64,000 bases of DNA, from the NCBI RefSeq assembly GCF_001570365.1, contig NZ_BBYK01000073.1, positions 29,146 through 93,145 of the forward strand. Reading direction: 5' to 3'. The translations under genes were made by a program, and so were the position numbers. Below, piece by piece: positions 16,649-24,979 of this stretch; position 1 is the first letter of the stretch, and each line of letters starts with the position of its first letter. Source of the DNA: Microtetraspora fusca (GTDB lineage: Bacteria > Actinomycetota > Actinomycetes > Streptosporangiales > Streptosporangiaceae). The notes under the pieces are model-generated. The model was given only the letters and a program-made list of their open reading frames with translations. It ran no database searches and was not told the origin of the DNA.

Positions 16649-17854
16649 TCAGCCGGGTGTACTGACCATGGACTGGACGGCGACGGTCGCCGCGCCGCGC
16701 GCCCATTCCTCGAACGGCAGCGGGCGGATGGTCAGGCCGCACCGCCCCGCGCTGCCGTAGGCCTGGGCGGAGAACGCCTCGCGGATCGACTCCTCGAACA
16801 GGTCGTAGGCGTCGAGTCCTTCGCCGGATACCACGAGGCTTTCCGGGCCGAGGAGGTTCGCCACCACGGCCAGGCCGAGGCCGATGGCCCGGCCGGCGAT
16901 GGCGAAGACCTTGCGGAGGACCTGGTCGCCCGAGCGGGCCAGATCGACCGCCTGGTCGATGGTGAGATCGTCCACGCCGGTCACGCGGCGCGCCTCGGTG
17001 AGCAGTGCCTGGGTGGAGGCCAGCGCTTCGAGGCAGCCGGTCGCGCCGCAGTGGCACCGCGGTCCGTCGACGCCGATCGGCACATGGCCGATCTCCCCGG
17101 ACACGCCGAAGGCGCCGGAGACGAGACCGCCGTTGACGACGAACGCGCTGCCTATGCCGGTGCCGACGGTGACCAGGGCGAAGGAGGACGCGCCGACGCC
17201 TTCACCGAACCAGTGCTCGGCGACGGCGAGGGCCTTGACGTCGTTCTCCAGCGTCGTGGTCAGCCCGGTCGCCTCATCCAGCAGCGCGGCGAGCGGAACG
17301 TCTCGCCAGCCGAGGAAGGGGGAGTAGCGCACGGTGCCGGTGTCGCGGTCGACGTCGCCGGAGATGGCGACACCGAGCCGATGGGCCCGCTCTCGGAAGT
17401 CGGGGTGCTCGTCCAAGAGCTCCGCCGTGAGCGCGGCGATGGCCGCGACCACGTCGGCGGGTTCCATGGGAGAGGCGGAGGCGTCGGTCCGCACGTCGAA
17501 TCCGGGCACCGGGCGGTGCTTGGAGATCACGATCCGGGAGCCGAGATCGGTCACCACACCGATGAGGTCATCACCGGTGATCTTGATTCCGACGAAGTAC
17601 TCACGTTCCGGCGCGATCGCCAGCGGACTGGCGGGCCTGCCCGCGCCGGGCGCCGTCCGCTCGGTGGGTGCGAGTTCCCGCAGGTAGCCCGCCTCGATCA
17701 GGGGACGGGCGGCTTTGGTCACGGCCGCAGATGAGAGGCCTGTGAGCCGACAGACGTCGACCCGGCTCGCCGGGCCCCGGGTGAGGACGGTGGTGAAGAC
17801 CGCTGCGGCGGCGGGGCTGGAGACGGGTGCCCCGGAGCCCTGGCTTCTCGGCAT
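16649..17854 (-). CDS. ROK-family transcriptional repressor
   Basis: A 401-residue regulator: an N-terminal winged helix-turn-helix (TRGPASRVDVCRLTGLSS followed by AAVTKAARPLIEAGYLREL, about residues 25-62) joined to a sugar-kinase-like ROK domain. The ROK signature zinc site is intact: GHVPIGVDG followed by CHCGATGCLEALAS (about residue 270). The ATP-site glycines (VGTGIGSAFVVNGG) are also present. ROK repressors of this type release DNA on binding a sugar. It is divergent from the alpha-galactosidase gene and upstream of the ABC/GH42 operon on the same strand, so it most likely controls both in response to galactose or a galactoside, and itself through the shared AT-rich intergenic site at 17871-17902. 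Confidence 0.93.
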   Translation of the reverse strand: MPRSQGSGAPVSSPAAAAVFTTVLTRGPASRVDVCRLTGLSSAAVTKAARPLIEAGYLRELAPTERTAPGAGRPASPLAIAPEREYFVGIKITGDDLIGVVTDLGSRIVISKHRPVPGFDVRTDASASPMEPADVVAAIAALTAELLDEHPDFRERAHRLGVAISGDVDRDTGTVRYSPFLGWRDVPLAALLDEATGLTTTLENDVKALAVAEHWFGEGVGASSFALVTVGTGIGSAFVVNGGLVSGAFGVSGEIGHVPIGVDGPRCHCGATGCLEALASTQALLTEARRVTGVDDLTIDQAVDLARSGDQVLRKVFAIAGRAIGLGLAVVANLLGPESLVVSGEGLDAYDLFEESIREAFSAQAYGSAGRCGLTIRPLPFEEWARGAATVAVQSMVSTPG

Positions 17855-17870
17855 GCGGGTTACCGTAGGG

Positions 17871-17902
17871 TGAACTAATTAACTTCGTCAAGAATTTAAT
17901 TT
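17871..17902. promoter_or_regulatory. AT-rich dyad in ROK/GH36 divergent promoter, probable ROK operator
   Basis: A 32-base patch that is almost free of G/C inside very GC-rich DNA, with an imperfect dyad: AATTAACTT on the left and AAGAATTTAATT on the right around CGTC. ROK/XylR-type repressors bind A/T-rich dyads of this sort. It lies 17 bases upstream of the ROK start codon and about 60 bases before the GH36 start, so a bound repressor could shut both promoters. Confidence 0.55.
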
Positions 17903-17962
17903 GGGGTGGCCGGGGATCTACACTTCCCGACCGTCGCCGACCCTCGCGAGGAGCGCCCCACT

Positions 17963-20041
17963 GTGATCGAGTTCGACCCCCGCCACCGGATCTGGCTGCT
18001 CAGCACGCCCACCATGGCGTACGCGCTGCGGCTGGACGAGGACGGCACTCCCCGGCACGTGCACTGGGGGCGCCCCCTGACGTTGGAGCAGGCGGCGGCC
18101 GTACCGCCCTTCCGCGACCCGGCGGACAGCAGCTTCGAGTACCCGCGGGCGGACGGGGCGGAGTTTCCTGTCGCCGGGTTCGGGCCGCCCGCTCTCCAGG
18201 TCCGCTTCCCGGGCGGAGGGCAGGAGATCGAGTGGCGCTGTGACGGTCACACGGTCGAGGGCGGTCATCTGACGATCCGGCTGCACGACCGGTGCCGTCC
18301 GCTCGCGGCCGAGTTGCACTACCGGGTGCATGAGGACGGCGATGTGCTGGAGCGGTGGACCGTACTGCGGCACACAGGGGGTGACGTGCCCCTGGAAGTG
18401 CTGCGCGTGGACTCGGCCGCGTGGAGCGTTCCCCATCTGGCGGGCTATCGGCTGAGCCATGTGACCGGGGCGTGGGGCAGTGAGTTCCGGCTGCGCCGCG
18501 AGGCTCTCCCAGGAGGGGAGACCGTTCTGACGAGCAGACGAGGCGTATCGGGGCATCACGCCAATCCATGGCTCATGATCGACGACGGTGGGGCCGGCGA
18601 GGAACACGGGGAGGTGTGGAGCACCGCGCTGGCCTGGAGCGGGAGCTGGCGGATCACGCTGCACCGTTCACCCGCCGAGCGCCTGCGCTGGAGCGGCGGG
18701 TTCGGCCATGACGGGGTCACCTGGCGGCTGGAGCAGGGCGAGTCGCTGGAGACGCCGGTTTTCGCGGGCCTGTACCGCCCCGACGGATTCGGCGGCACGA
18801 GCCGGTCCTGGCACGCGTACATCGCGCGGCACGTGCTGCCCGCCGGGTCCGAGCTGCGCCCGGTGGTCTACAACTCATGGGAGGCGACCGGCTGGGCGGT
18901 GACGGAGGAGGGGCAGAAGGGGCTCGCTGTCCTTGCGGCCGAGGTCGGCGCGGAGATGTTCGTCATGGACGACGGCTGGTTCGGCGCGCGCGACAGCGAC
19001 GAGGCCGGGCTCGGTGACTGGCTGCCGAACCCCGGCAAGTTCCCCACGGGGCTGGACGGGCTGATCGCCGAGGTGCACCGGCTCGGCATGCGGTTCGGGA
19101 TCTGGGTGGAGCCGGAGATGGTCAACCCCGACAGCGACCTCTACCGCGCCCATCCCGACTGGGTGCTGCACGAGCCGGACCGGCGCCGCACGCTGCTGCG
19201 CAACCAACTCGTGCTCGACTTCGGGCGGCCCGAGGTGGCCTCATGGGCGCACGACTGGCTGGACCGGCTGGTGGGCGAACATGGGATCGACTTCCTCAAA
19301 TGGGACATGAACCGGGCTCTCACCGAGGTGGGGCGGCCCGGGGCCGGCGATCCGGGCCGGCCGTGGATCGACCATGTGCGTGGTGTGTACGAGGTGATGG
19401 ACCGGCTGCGCGCCGACCATCCCCGGCTGCGGATCGAGGCGTGCGCGGGCGGTGGCGGCCGGGTGGACCTCGGTGTGCTGCGCCGCACCGACGAGGCGTG
19501 GACCTCCGACAACACCGACGCCGCCGACCGGATCGCGATCCAGCACGGGTTCGGGCAGATCTATCCCGCCCGGACGATGGCGGCGTGGGTGACCGACAGC
19601 CCGAACTTCCTGACCGGCCGGGATCTGCCGCTGCGGTTCCGTTTCCATGTGGCGATGGCCGGGGTGCTGGGCGTCGGCGGCGACCTGTCGCGCTGGAGCG
19701 CCGCCGAGCGCGGGGAGGCGGCGGAGCTCGTCGCGCTCTACAAGGAGATCCGTCCGGTCGTGCAGCACGGCGTCCACTACCGGCTGGGGGAGCCGCCGCT
19801 GACAGGTGTGCAGTATGTCGCGGACGGCCGGGTCGTCGTGCTCGCCTGGCGGCTGTCGTCCCCCTTCGGAGCCCCGCCCGCGCCTCTGCGGTTGCGCGCC
19901 CTGGACCCGGACGCCCGCTATCGCGACGACGACACCGGCGCCGTCCATCACGGGGCCGTCCTGCTGGCTCATGGCCTCCCGCTTGAGCTGCCGGGCCGCA
20001 GCCACGCCAGCGTCCTCGTCCGCCTGACCCGTGTCGAGTGA
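17963..20041 (+). CDS. alpha-galactosidase, GH36
   Basis: A 692-residue cytosolic enzyme of the tetrameric GH36 type, which hydrolyses terminal alpha-1,6-galactosyl residues (melibiose, raffinose). It has an N-terminal beta-sandwich (about residues 1-290), a (beta/alpha)8 barrel and a C-terminal beta domain. The nucleophile aspartate lies in DFLKWDMNR and the acid/base aspartate in EAWTSDNTDAADR; MDDGWFG and the GIWVEPEMVNPDS loop are further family markers. GTG 17963 is chosen because GAGGAG lies nine bases upstream and homologues start near IEFDPRHRIW; GTG 17906 is in frame but lacks a ribosome site. It is divergent from the ROK repressor and would share its control with the beta-galactoside operon. 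Confidence 0.94.
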   Translation: MIEFDPRHRIWLLSTPTMAYALRLDEDGTPRHVHWGRPLTLEQAAAVPPFRDPADSSFEYPRADGAEFPVAGFGPPALQVRFPGGGQEIEWRCDGHTVEGGHLTIRLHDRCRPLAAELHYRVHEDGDVLERWTVLRHTGGDVPLEVLRVDSAAWSVPHLAGYRLSHVTGAWGSEFRLRREALPGGETVLTSRRGVSGHHANPWLMIDDGGAGEEHGEVWSTALAWSGSWRITLHRSPAERLRWSGGFGHDGVTWRLEQGESLETPVFAGLYRPDGFGGTSRSWHAYIARHVLPAGSELRPVVYNSWEATGWAVTEEGQKGLAVLAAEVGAEMFVMDDGWFGARDSDEAGLGDWLPNPGKFPTGLDGLIAEVHRLGMRFGIWVEPEMVNPDSDLYRAHPDWVLHEPDRRRTLLRNQLVLDFGRPEVASWAHDWLDRLVGEHGIDFLKWDMNRALTEVGRPGAGDPGRPWIDHVRGVYEVMDRLRADHPRLRIEACAGGGGRVDLGVLRRTDEAWTSDNTDAADRIAIQHGFGQIYPARTMAAWVTDSPNFLTGRDLPLRFRFHVAMAGVLGVGGDLSRWSAAERGEAAELVALYKEIRPVVQHGVHYRLGEPPLTGVQYVADGRVVVLAWRLSSPFGAPPAPLRLRALDPDARYRDDDTGAVHHGAVLLAHGLPLELPGRSHASVLVRLTRVE

Positions 20042-20062
20042 GAGTTGACCGTCTCCCGGGAT

Positions 20063-20092
20063 CGGCCGCACTCCACCGGAGTGGAGTCGGCC
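20063..20092. terminator. hairpin between convergent GH36 and GH5-type genes
   Basis: CACTCC (20069-20074) and GGAGTG (20078-20083) pair around a three-base loop, with outer GGCC elements able to extend the stem. It lies 22 bases after the GH36 stop and about 60 bases before the stop of the convergent gene, a good position for a terminator used from either side. Confidence 0.5.
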
Positions 20093-20153
20093 CCAGAGCG
20101 CGGTGTCGGCGGCAAGCGTTCATTTCCGCAGGCGATCCCTTGGACTCGATCGT

Positions 20154-22622
20154 CTAGCGGTGTGCCGTCAGGGTGTAGGCGCCCCGGGCGCAGCCAATGA
20201 TGCGCCAGCCGCCCGGTGTCTGCCGGGCGGCGACGCCCGTGAGTCCGGCACTACGGACGACCGGCCGGGCACCGCCGGGGAACCAGACGTCGAGGCCGCA
20301 CCCGGCGCCCTCGCCCTGTGCCGTGAGGCTCGCCTGGTCCGACGTGAGGCCGGTCAGGCGGCCGGGGGCGGAACGGGGGTAGGGGCGCGAGAGTTCGGCA
20401 ACGTATTCGGGGGGCGGGGGCAGGTACTTCCCGGTGGCACAGTCCTCGATCATGAGGTTGCCGCCGGTCTTGGATTCGGCTCCGGCGTGGGCGTCGCCGC
20501 AGGACTGCTTCCAGACCCAGAACGCGCCGCCGATTCGGTGCCGATCCTCGTGGTCGGTGTATCTCTTGATCGGGGCCGAGGCGGCGTCGCCGAACCACCC
20601 CCACTCTCCCGACCAGAGCCCCGCGCCGTAGTACGCCGCCGCCCGGCTCGCCAGGTCGAAGCCGCGCTCGATGCTCGTGATGGTGACGCCGGTGCCCTGG
20701 TCGATGGTGATCGACTCGTTGTAGAGGTGAGGGGCGAAGACGAGCAACCGGTCGTCGGTGAAGTCCTTGGGCACCGAGACCTCGAAGCCCAGACCCGACC
20801 AGAGCACGGACGGCTCGAAGAAGATCAGGTGCGGGAAGCCGCGCTTCTCGCCCGCCCTGATGGCCTTGATCGCTCGATCGTAGTAGCGGCCGAGCAGCAC
20901 GCCGGAGGTGATCGGCGGGGCCTCGCCGAAGCCGGGCTCGTTCAGCAGGTCGTATCCGGCGACCATGGGCTCGCTCGCGAACCGCTCCGCCAGCATGCCC
21001 CAGGCGGCGACCAGGCGGGTCTGGATGCCATCCCTGTCCTGGTAGAAGTTGGTGAAGGCGCGGGCGACGGCGGGAGAGATATCGCGTCCGGTGAACTCGC
21101 ACTTGGGGGCGCCGTCGAAGCGGTCGGCCCAGGTGGGGGCGCCGTCCCAACCGTGCATCGGGGAACCGTTCTCGCAGGTGGTGCCGGGGGCGGCGTTGAC
21201 GCCCTTGCCCCAGGCGTCCTGGTGCATGTCGATGACCGTGTGCAGGCCATGCTTGGCCGCGGTCTCGACGGCCCAGGAGATCCTGGCGAGGTAGGCCGGG
21301 TCGTAGTGGCCCGGCTGGGGTTCCAGGGCTGACCAGGACAGGGCGAGGCGGATGACGTTGAAGCCCATCTGCTCCATGCCGACGAAGTCGGCCTCGGTGA
21401 GCGGTCGCGTCACCGCCTTGTCCGGAAATTCCTGGAAATAGTCTTCGAGCTGGTTGACGTTCACGCCGCGCAGCAGCACCTCATTGCCGTCGGCGTCGAC
21501 GATCCTGCGGTCGGCTGAGAGCGTCAGGCCCTTGGTGTGTGGTGGCTGCGCGGTGGCGGTTCCGGGTTGCGGGAGCGGTATGGCGAGCGCCGCCGCGCCC
21601 ACGACAGCCGCCATCCAAATCGCCGCAGAAATGGTGAAGCCCGTACGCGCAGGGACCAGGGCGGTTCTTCGCGCCGGGAGGGTGGCGGGGAGGAGGGCGA
21701 CGAGGGCTGCCGTCGCGAAGGCGAGGAGGGCGCCGAAGGAAAGCGCGGGGGCGAGGCGAAGCATGATCGCCGGTGCCCAGAACGTGTCGCCGCCCGCCAG
21801 GTCGCCGGGAAGCCCGATGGCCGCCTGGACCAGGCCCAGCGTCGCGGCCGCTCCCAGCGCGGAGATCCCGGCCACGACGGCCCGCGGCGAGGTGGTGGTA
21901 CCGAGCCGGCGGTTCAGTGCCCAGGTCGTAACGCCCAGCAGGGCGACGGCGGCGAGGCGGCCCAGCGGTCCCGCCTCGGGCGCCGGGGCCAGCGGGGAGT
22001 CGCCGATCGCATACCCGACGGGTGAGCCGCCCCACCACACTCCACCTACCAACGCACCCAAGACCACGGCCACCCCCGCCGCAACCCACCCCGGCCCCGA
22101 AACCGGCGGGAAGAACGACGCCGGGGCCGCCGCAGGTCCGGTGCCCGACCCTGGGGAGGTCGAACTCGAAGGGGGTGGGGTGAGGCGGCGGCGTAGGAGC
22201 TGCGTGAGCCAGGTGGCCGCCAGGACCGGCAGGCCGAAGATCGCCGCCTTGACGCCGGTGAAGCCGGTCGACCACGCCAGGTAGACCACATCGCCGAAGG
22301 CCATCACCAGCGACATCATCAGCTTGGCCGCCATCGCCGACCACACCACCGCGCCCCACACCAGAAGTGCCGCACGCAGCGGGGCGCCCTCGCGTGCGAC
22401 CACCCACGCCAGCGCCCCAACTCCCGCGAGCAGCAGCGGCACATAGACGGCCGGCGCGGCCACCTGCCACAGCCCGGCGACAGGTAACAGGTCGGCGCCC
22501 GTCCACGTGTACGGCGCGGCCAGCCCCGACGGGTCGAAAGCCGCCCCCAGCACGATGACGGCGGCCAGCATCACAACGGCGATCGGCGACAGCCAGCGGT
22601 TCCTCATAGCGTCAGCGACCAT
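20154..22622 (-). CDS. multi-pass membrane domain fused to GH5 endoglycoceramidase-like hydrolase
   Basis: An 822-residue two-part protein. Residues 1 to about 365 are a polytopic membrane domain with roughly nine helices joined by proline/glycine-rich loops. From about residue 370 (KGLTLSADRRIVDADGNEV) to the end it is a GH5 hydrolase of the endoglycoceramidase/steryl-glucosidase group: DMHQDAWGKG, the proton-donor glutamate in YDLLNEPGFGEAPP, and the nucleophile in GLWSGEWGWFGDA; a small C-terminal beta domain follows. The hydrolase should face outside on the last helix (SAAIWMAAVVGAAALAIPLP). Such enzymes cut glycolipid or beta-glucosidic head groups. ATG 22622 is next to a palindrome and has no clear ribosome site; ATG 22607 is the alternative. 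The transcript may be leaderless. Confidence 0.87.
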   Translation of the reverse strand: MVADAMRNRWLSPIAVVMLAAVIVLGAAFDPSGLAAPYTWTGADLLPVAGLWQVAAPAVYVPLLLAGVGALAWVVAREGAPLRAALLVWGAVVWSAMAAKLMMSLVMAFGDVVYLAWSTGFTGVKAAIFGLPVLAATWLTQLLRRRLTPPPSSSTSPGSGTGPAAAPASFFPPVSGPGWVAAGVAVVLGALVGGVWWGGSPVGYAIGDSPLAPAPEAGPLGRLAAVALLGVTTWALNRRLGTTTSPRAVVAGISALGAAATLGLVQAAIGLPGDLAGGDTFWAPAIMLRLAPALSFGALLAFATAALVALLPATLPARRTALVPARTGFTISAAIWMAAVVGAAALAIPLPQPGTATAQPPHTKGLTLSADRRIVDADGNEVLLRGVNVNQLEDYFQEFPDKAVTRPLTEADFVGMEQMGFNVIRLALSWSALEPQPGHYDPAYLARISWAVETAAKHGLHTVIDMHQDAWGKGVNAAPGTTCENGSPMHGWDGAPTWADRFDGAPKCEFTGRDISPAVARAFTNFYQDRDGIQTRLVAAWGMLAERFASEPMVAGYDLLNEPGFGEAPPITSGVLLGRYYDRAIKAIRAGEKRGFPHLIFFEPSVLWSGLGFEVSVPKDFTDDRLLVFAPHLYNESITIDQGTGVTITSIERGFDLASRAAAYYGAGLWSGEWGWFGDAASAPIKRYTDHEDRHRIGGAFWVWKQSCGDAHAGAESKTGGNLMIEDCATGKYLPPPPEYVAELSRPYPRSAPGRLTGLTSDQASLTAQGEGAGCGLDVWFPGGARPVVRSAGLTGVAARQTPGGWRIIGCARGAYTLTAHR

Positions 22623-22643
22623 ATATGAGCATTGCTCACATAT
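22621..22643. promoter_or_regulatory. palindromic operator at the start of the membrane GH5 gene
   Basis: Arms ATATATGAGC (22621-22630) and GCTCACATAT (22634-22643) are complementary at nine of ten positions around ATT. The site overlaps the ATG at 22622 and is the only AT-rich stretch nearby. It resembles ArsR-, GntR- or TetR-type operators; no candidate regulator gene is adjacent. Confidence 0.55.
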
Positions 22644-22644
22644 G

Positions 22645-23262
22645 AAGAGTCGGATCCGTAACAATGCGGAAGGCCGTGTACCGCTTCAAAAGTCGGTCTG
22701 CGAGCACCACCGGAGGGCGGGGGTCAAGCGGCGCCACCAGCCCCGCTCATCATGCGCGGCGCCTCCTGGACCGAGGGCCTGGAGTTCGCCGAGCGCCGCT
22801 GGGCTGCGGCGATGAAGAAGGTGTGATGAGGAGCCGCCGACCGTGAGCGTCGAGGCAGCCGACCAGTGGGATCGAGATGCTGGCTTCGTCGCTTTCGTCG
22901 GCGGCTGGGTCACTGAGTGACAAACTGAGCGACAACGCCTGCGGATGACTATGGACGCCGACGGACTATCAGGGATCGTTTTCCCAGCTCAGAGCCGCTT
23001 TAGTGCCGCCCTGGTCGGCCGGCTAGGTTGCCTGGGGGTCAATGGGGCGCAGGTTCAAATCCTGTCTGCGACGTGACGGCGCTGGTGGTGGCGGCCGAAA
23101 ATTGGCGTTCTGCCCGAGACAACATCCAGCGGGGTGACGCCGGCGGCACCCTCAGGCCGCACGTTGAGCGGCTGGTTGATGCGGGCGAGTGGGGGTTCTG
23201 GCGGGACTGAGGACGTGGCCGGAACCGCCCGCCGCTTGATCGTTTTGCCGTACGCTCCGGGG
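22645..23262. other. intergenic region without a convincing gene
   Basis: About 620 bases with no open frame that looks like protein. A 24-codon stretch at 22751-22825 (beginning MRGASWTEGLEFAERRW) has protein-like character and may be a gene remnant. A tRNA 3'-end-like sequence sits at 23044-23072. The promoter of the lipoprotein gene at 23263 should lie at the right end. Confidence 0.5.
23044..23072 (+). repeat. tRNA 3'-end-like sequence, copy A (possible attachment-site remnant)
   Basis: The sequence has a T-arm (GCAGG TTCAAAT CCTGT) followed by CTGCGAC, as in the 3' third of a tRNA gene, but no matching 5' acceptor strand, D-arm or anticodon arm is found upstream. A closely similar, slightly degenerate copy in the same orientation lies at 31053-31085. 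Integrating elements commonly leave such tRNA fragments at their ends. Confidence 0.55.
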
Positions 23263-24177
23263 ATGCCGATGTCCGTCTCGCCGGCCGCTTCCCCGCCGCC
23301 CCGATTCGCGTGTGCGGCCGTCGCACGCGTGGTGATCTGTGCGCTCGCCTTGATACTGCTGGTGTCCGCGTGCGGCCTCGGCGGACGTATGTCGCCGGGT
23401 GAGTTCCAGGACCGCGCCCGTGAGGTGGTGGAGCGCTGGCACGGGTCCAAGGACGACCTGGCGTGGCGGACCGGCTTCGTCCCGCTGGAGGGACCCGACA
23501 TCCCGCCGCCGTTGCAGCGGATCCCGGACTGGGCGCCTCTGAGCGTGCACAACGGCGCGTGGGCCCTCGATGTCACGCTCTCCGGCAAAGCGCCGCGCGG
23601 CGCGCAACTGAGCTGGCCGGACGGCTCCACGCTGACGGTTCCGCTGGTCGCGGCGGCGACGACGTACGCCGAGCTGAGCAGGCCCGCCGACTTCATCGAT
23701 GAGGAGTGTCCGCCGGGCGGCTGCACCACCCTGCATGTCACCGGAGCCGAGCTGGGCGACGCGCCCTTGCGTACCGGCCGGGGGACGATCCGGGTGCCCG
23801 TCTGGTACTTCACGGTGAAGGGGGTCAGGGAGAGGTTCGGGTGGATGGCGGTCGATCCGTCCGCGATCGCTTCGCGCCCGGTCCAACGGGATGGCGAGTA
23901 CGAGGAGGTGATGGCCTACGGCCTCGACCCGGTGAGACCGCGGGACCTTCTCCTCCAGTACGGCCACGGCCGGTGCGAAGAGATCCACGGTGCACGCGCC
24001 TATGAGACCGACGATCTGGTGGTGGTCGACGTGGATCTCGAAGACAGCGGCGGGCCCTGCACGCTGGAGCTCATCGAAGCCCGGACGACGGTCACGCTCG
24101 CCAGACCCCTGGGCGACCGGCTCCTGTTGGACTCGGGTACCGGCCTGCCGGTGCTGAACGAGACGTTGCGGCGTTGA
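23263..24177 (+). CDS. putative lipoprotein of unknown function
   Basis: A 304-residue protein starting at ATG 23263 (ATG 23269 is the alternative). After a basic, proline-rich start there is a hydrophobic segment (VVICALALILLV) ending in the lipobox VSAC, giving a lipid anchor at about residue 39. The mature part has alternating short beta stretches and three cysteine pairs, for example EECPPGGCTTL and the later GHGRCEEIHGA and GGPCTLEL. I do not recognise a family. It is the first plus-strand gene after the tRNA-like fragment. Expected location is the outer face of the membrane. Confidence 0.75.
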   Translation: MPMSVSPAASPPPRFACAAVARVVICALALILLVSACGLGGRMSPGEFQDRAREVVERWHGSKDDLAWRTGFVPLEGPDIPPPLQRIPDWAPLSVHNGAWALDVTLSGKAPRGAQLSWPDGSTLTVPLVAAATTYAELSRPADFIDEECPPGGCTTLHVTGAELGDAPLRTGRGTIRVPVWYFTVKGVRERFGWMAVDPSAIASRPVQRDGEYEEVMAYGLDPVRPRDLLLQYGHGRCEEIHGARAYETDDLVVVDVDLEDSGGPCTLELIEARTTVTLARPLGDRLLLDSGTGLPVLNETLRR

Positions 24178-24218
24178 ACGCGATGTTTTGATCTACATCG
24201 TAAAGGCGCGGGCGTGTG

Positions 24219-24368
24219 TCACATGAAGCGCCGGGCGGGCGACCGGATCTCCGCCGGCGTGGCGCGGATCTCGTCTTCGAGGGCGATCCGCGTTCTGGCC
24301 TCCGCCAGCTTCTGCTCCAGGGCCTGGCGGCGCGGGTTGGGGACCATCTGGTCCTGGGGCTGACTCAT
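24219..24368 (-). CDS. small coiled-coil-like protein, hypothetical
   Basis: A 49-codon frame from ATG 24368, preceded by AGAGGGA five bases upstream. The product is polar and helical: RRQALEQKLAEARTRIALEDEIRATP reads like a short coiled coil. No family is recognised. It lies between, and opposite in strand to, two lipoprotein genes. The ribosome site and third-position GC bias give it modest support. Confidence 0.4.
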   Translation of the reverse strand: MSQPQDQMVPNPRRQALEQKLAEARTRIALEDEIRATPAEIRSPARRFM

Positions 24369-24457
24369 ACGTCCCTCTGTCGATAGGGGGTACGCCGGGC
24401 TGATCAATTGGACATTATGGGACCTAGCGCAAGTCAGCCAGCGTTCTGGAGGACTTC

Positions 24458-24901
24458 ATGGCACGTCTCGTACGGCTTGGCGTCACGGCTTGCGTGGGGG
24501 CGTTGCTGGCGGTGTCCGGCTGCGGCGACAGGGGCCCGACCGCCGCCCAGGCGGGCGAGACGCTCAAGCGCCACATCACCGAGCTGATGAAGGAACGCCA
24601 TGCTCTCGACGTCAAAGTCACCGATCCTGGCGGCCACGACATTCCCTGCGGTGAGGGCAAGGCCAGACGAACCTTCGCCGCAACTGCCCGGGACGCCGCG
24701 CCGGAGCGTCAGCCGGGCATGCTCAACACTCTTCTCCTGGGCACTCTCTCTCAGGTCGCCCGCTACCAGATCATCGAAGATCATGATCAGTCTCCGATCC
24801 GGCTTGCCAACGAGGAATATCGGACGGTACTCGTCCTGGACTCGCAGGCCGGGGGGCGATACAAGGTCCGGGGCGAAACCGAGTGTCTCCCGACCTCATG
24901 A
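24458..24901 (+). CDS. small putative lipoprotein
   Basis: A 147-residue protein with a classical lipoprotein signal: MARLVRLGVTACVGALLAV followed by the lipobox VSGC (Cys about residue 22). GGAGG lies seven bases before the ATG. The mature part has a helical segment (AGETLKRHITELMKERHALDVKV) and two cysteines that could form a disulfide (GHDIPCGEGK and GETECLPTS). The pattern of helix, then beta strands with IRLANEEYRTVLVLDS, resembles small actinobacterial lipoproteins with a cystatin-like fold, but no named family was recognised. Confidence 0.72.
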   Translation: MARLVRLGVTACVGALLAVSGCGDRGPTAAQAGETLKRHITELMKERHALDVKVTDPGGHDIPCGEGKARRTFAATARDAAPERQPGMLNTLLLGTLSQVARYQIIEDHDQSPIRLANEEYRTVLVLDSQAGGRYKVRGETECLPTS

Positions 24902-24979
24902 GCCGGAGGGGCAGTCACGCCAGCCCGGCGGTCGCGATGCGGAGCGACGATGACGAGGTCGTATGCGGGGAGAGCGGCG

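Noticed and set aside
22751..22825. 24-codon plus-strand frame MRGASWTEGLEFAERRW
   Set aside because: No ribosome site, no family match and too short; kept only as a comment in the intergenic entry.
23000..23075. A complete tRNA gene at the first tRNA-like sequence
   Set aside because: No 5' acceptor strand (GTCGCAG), D-arm or anticodon arm is found at the right distance, so only a 3' fragment is present.
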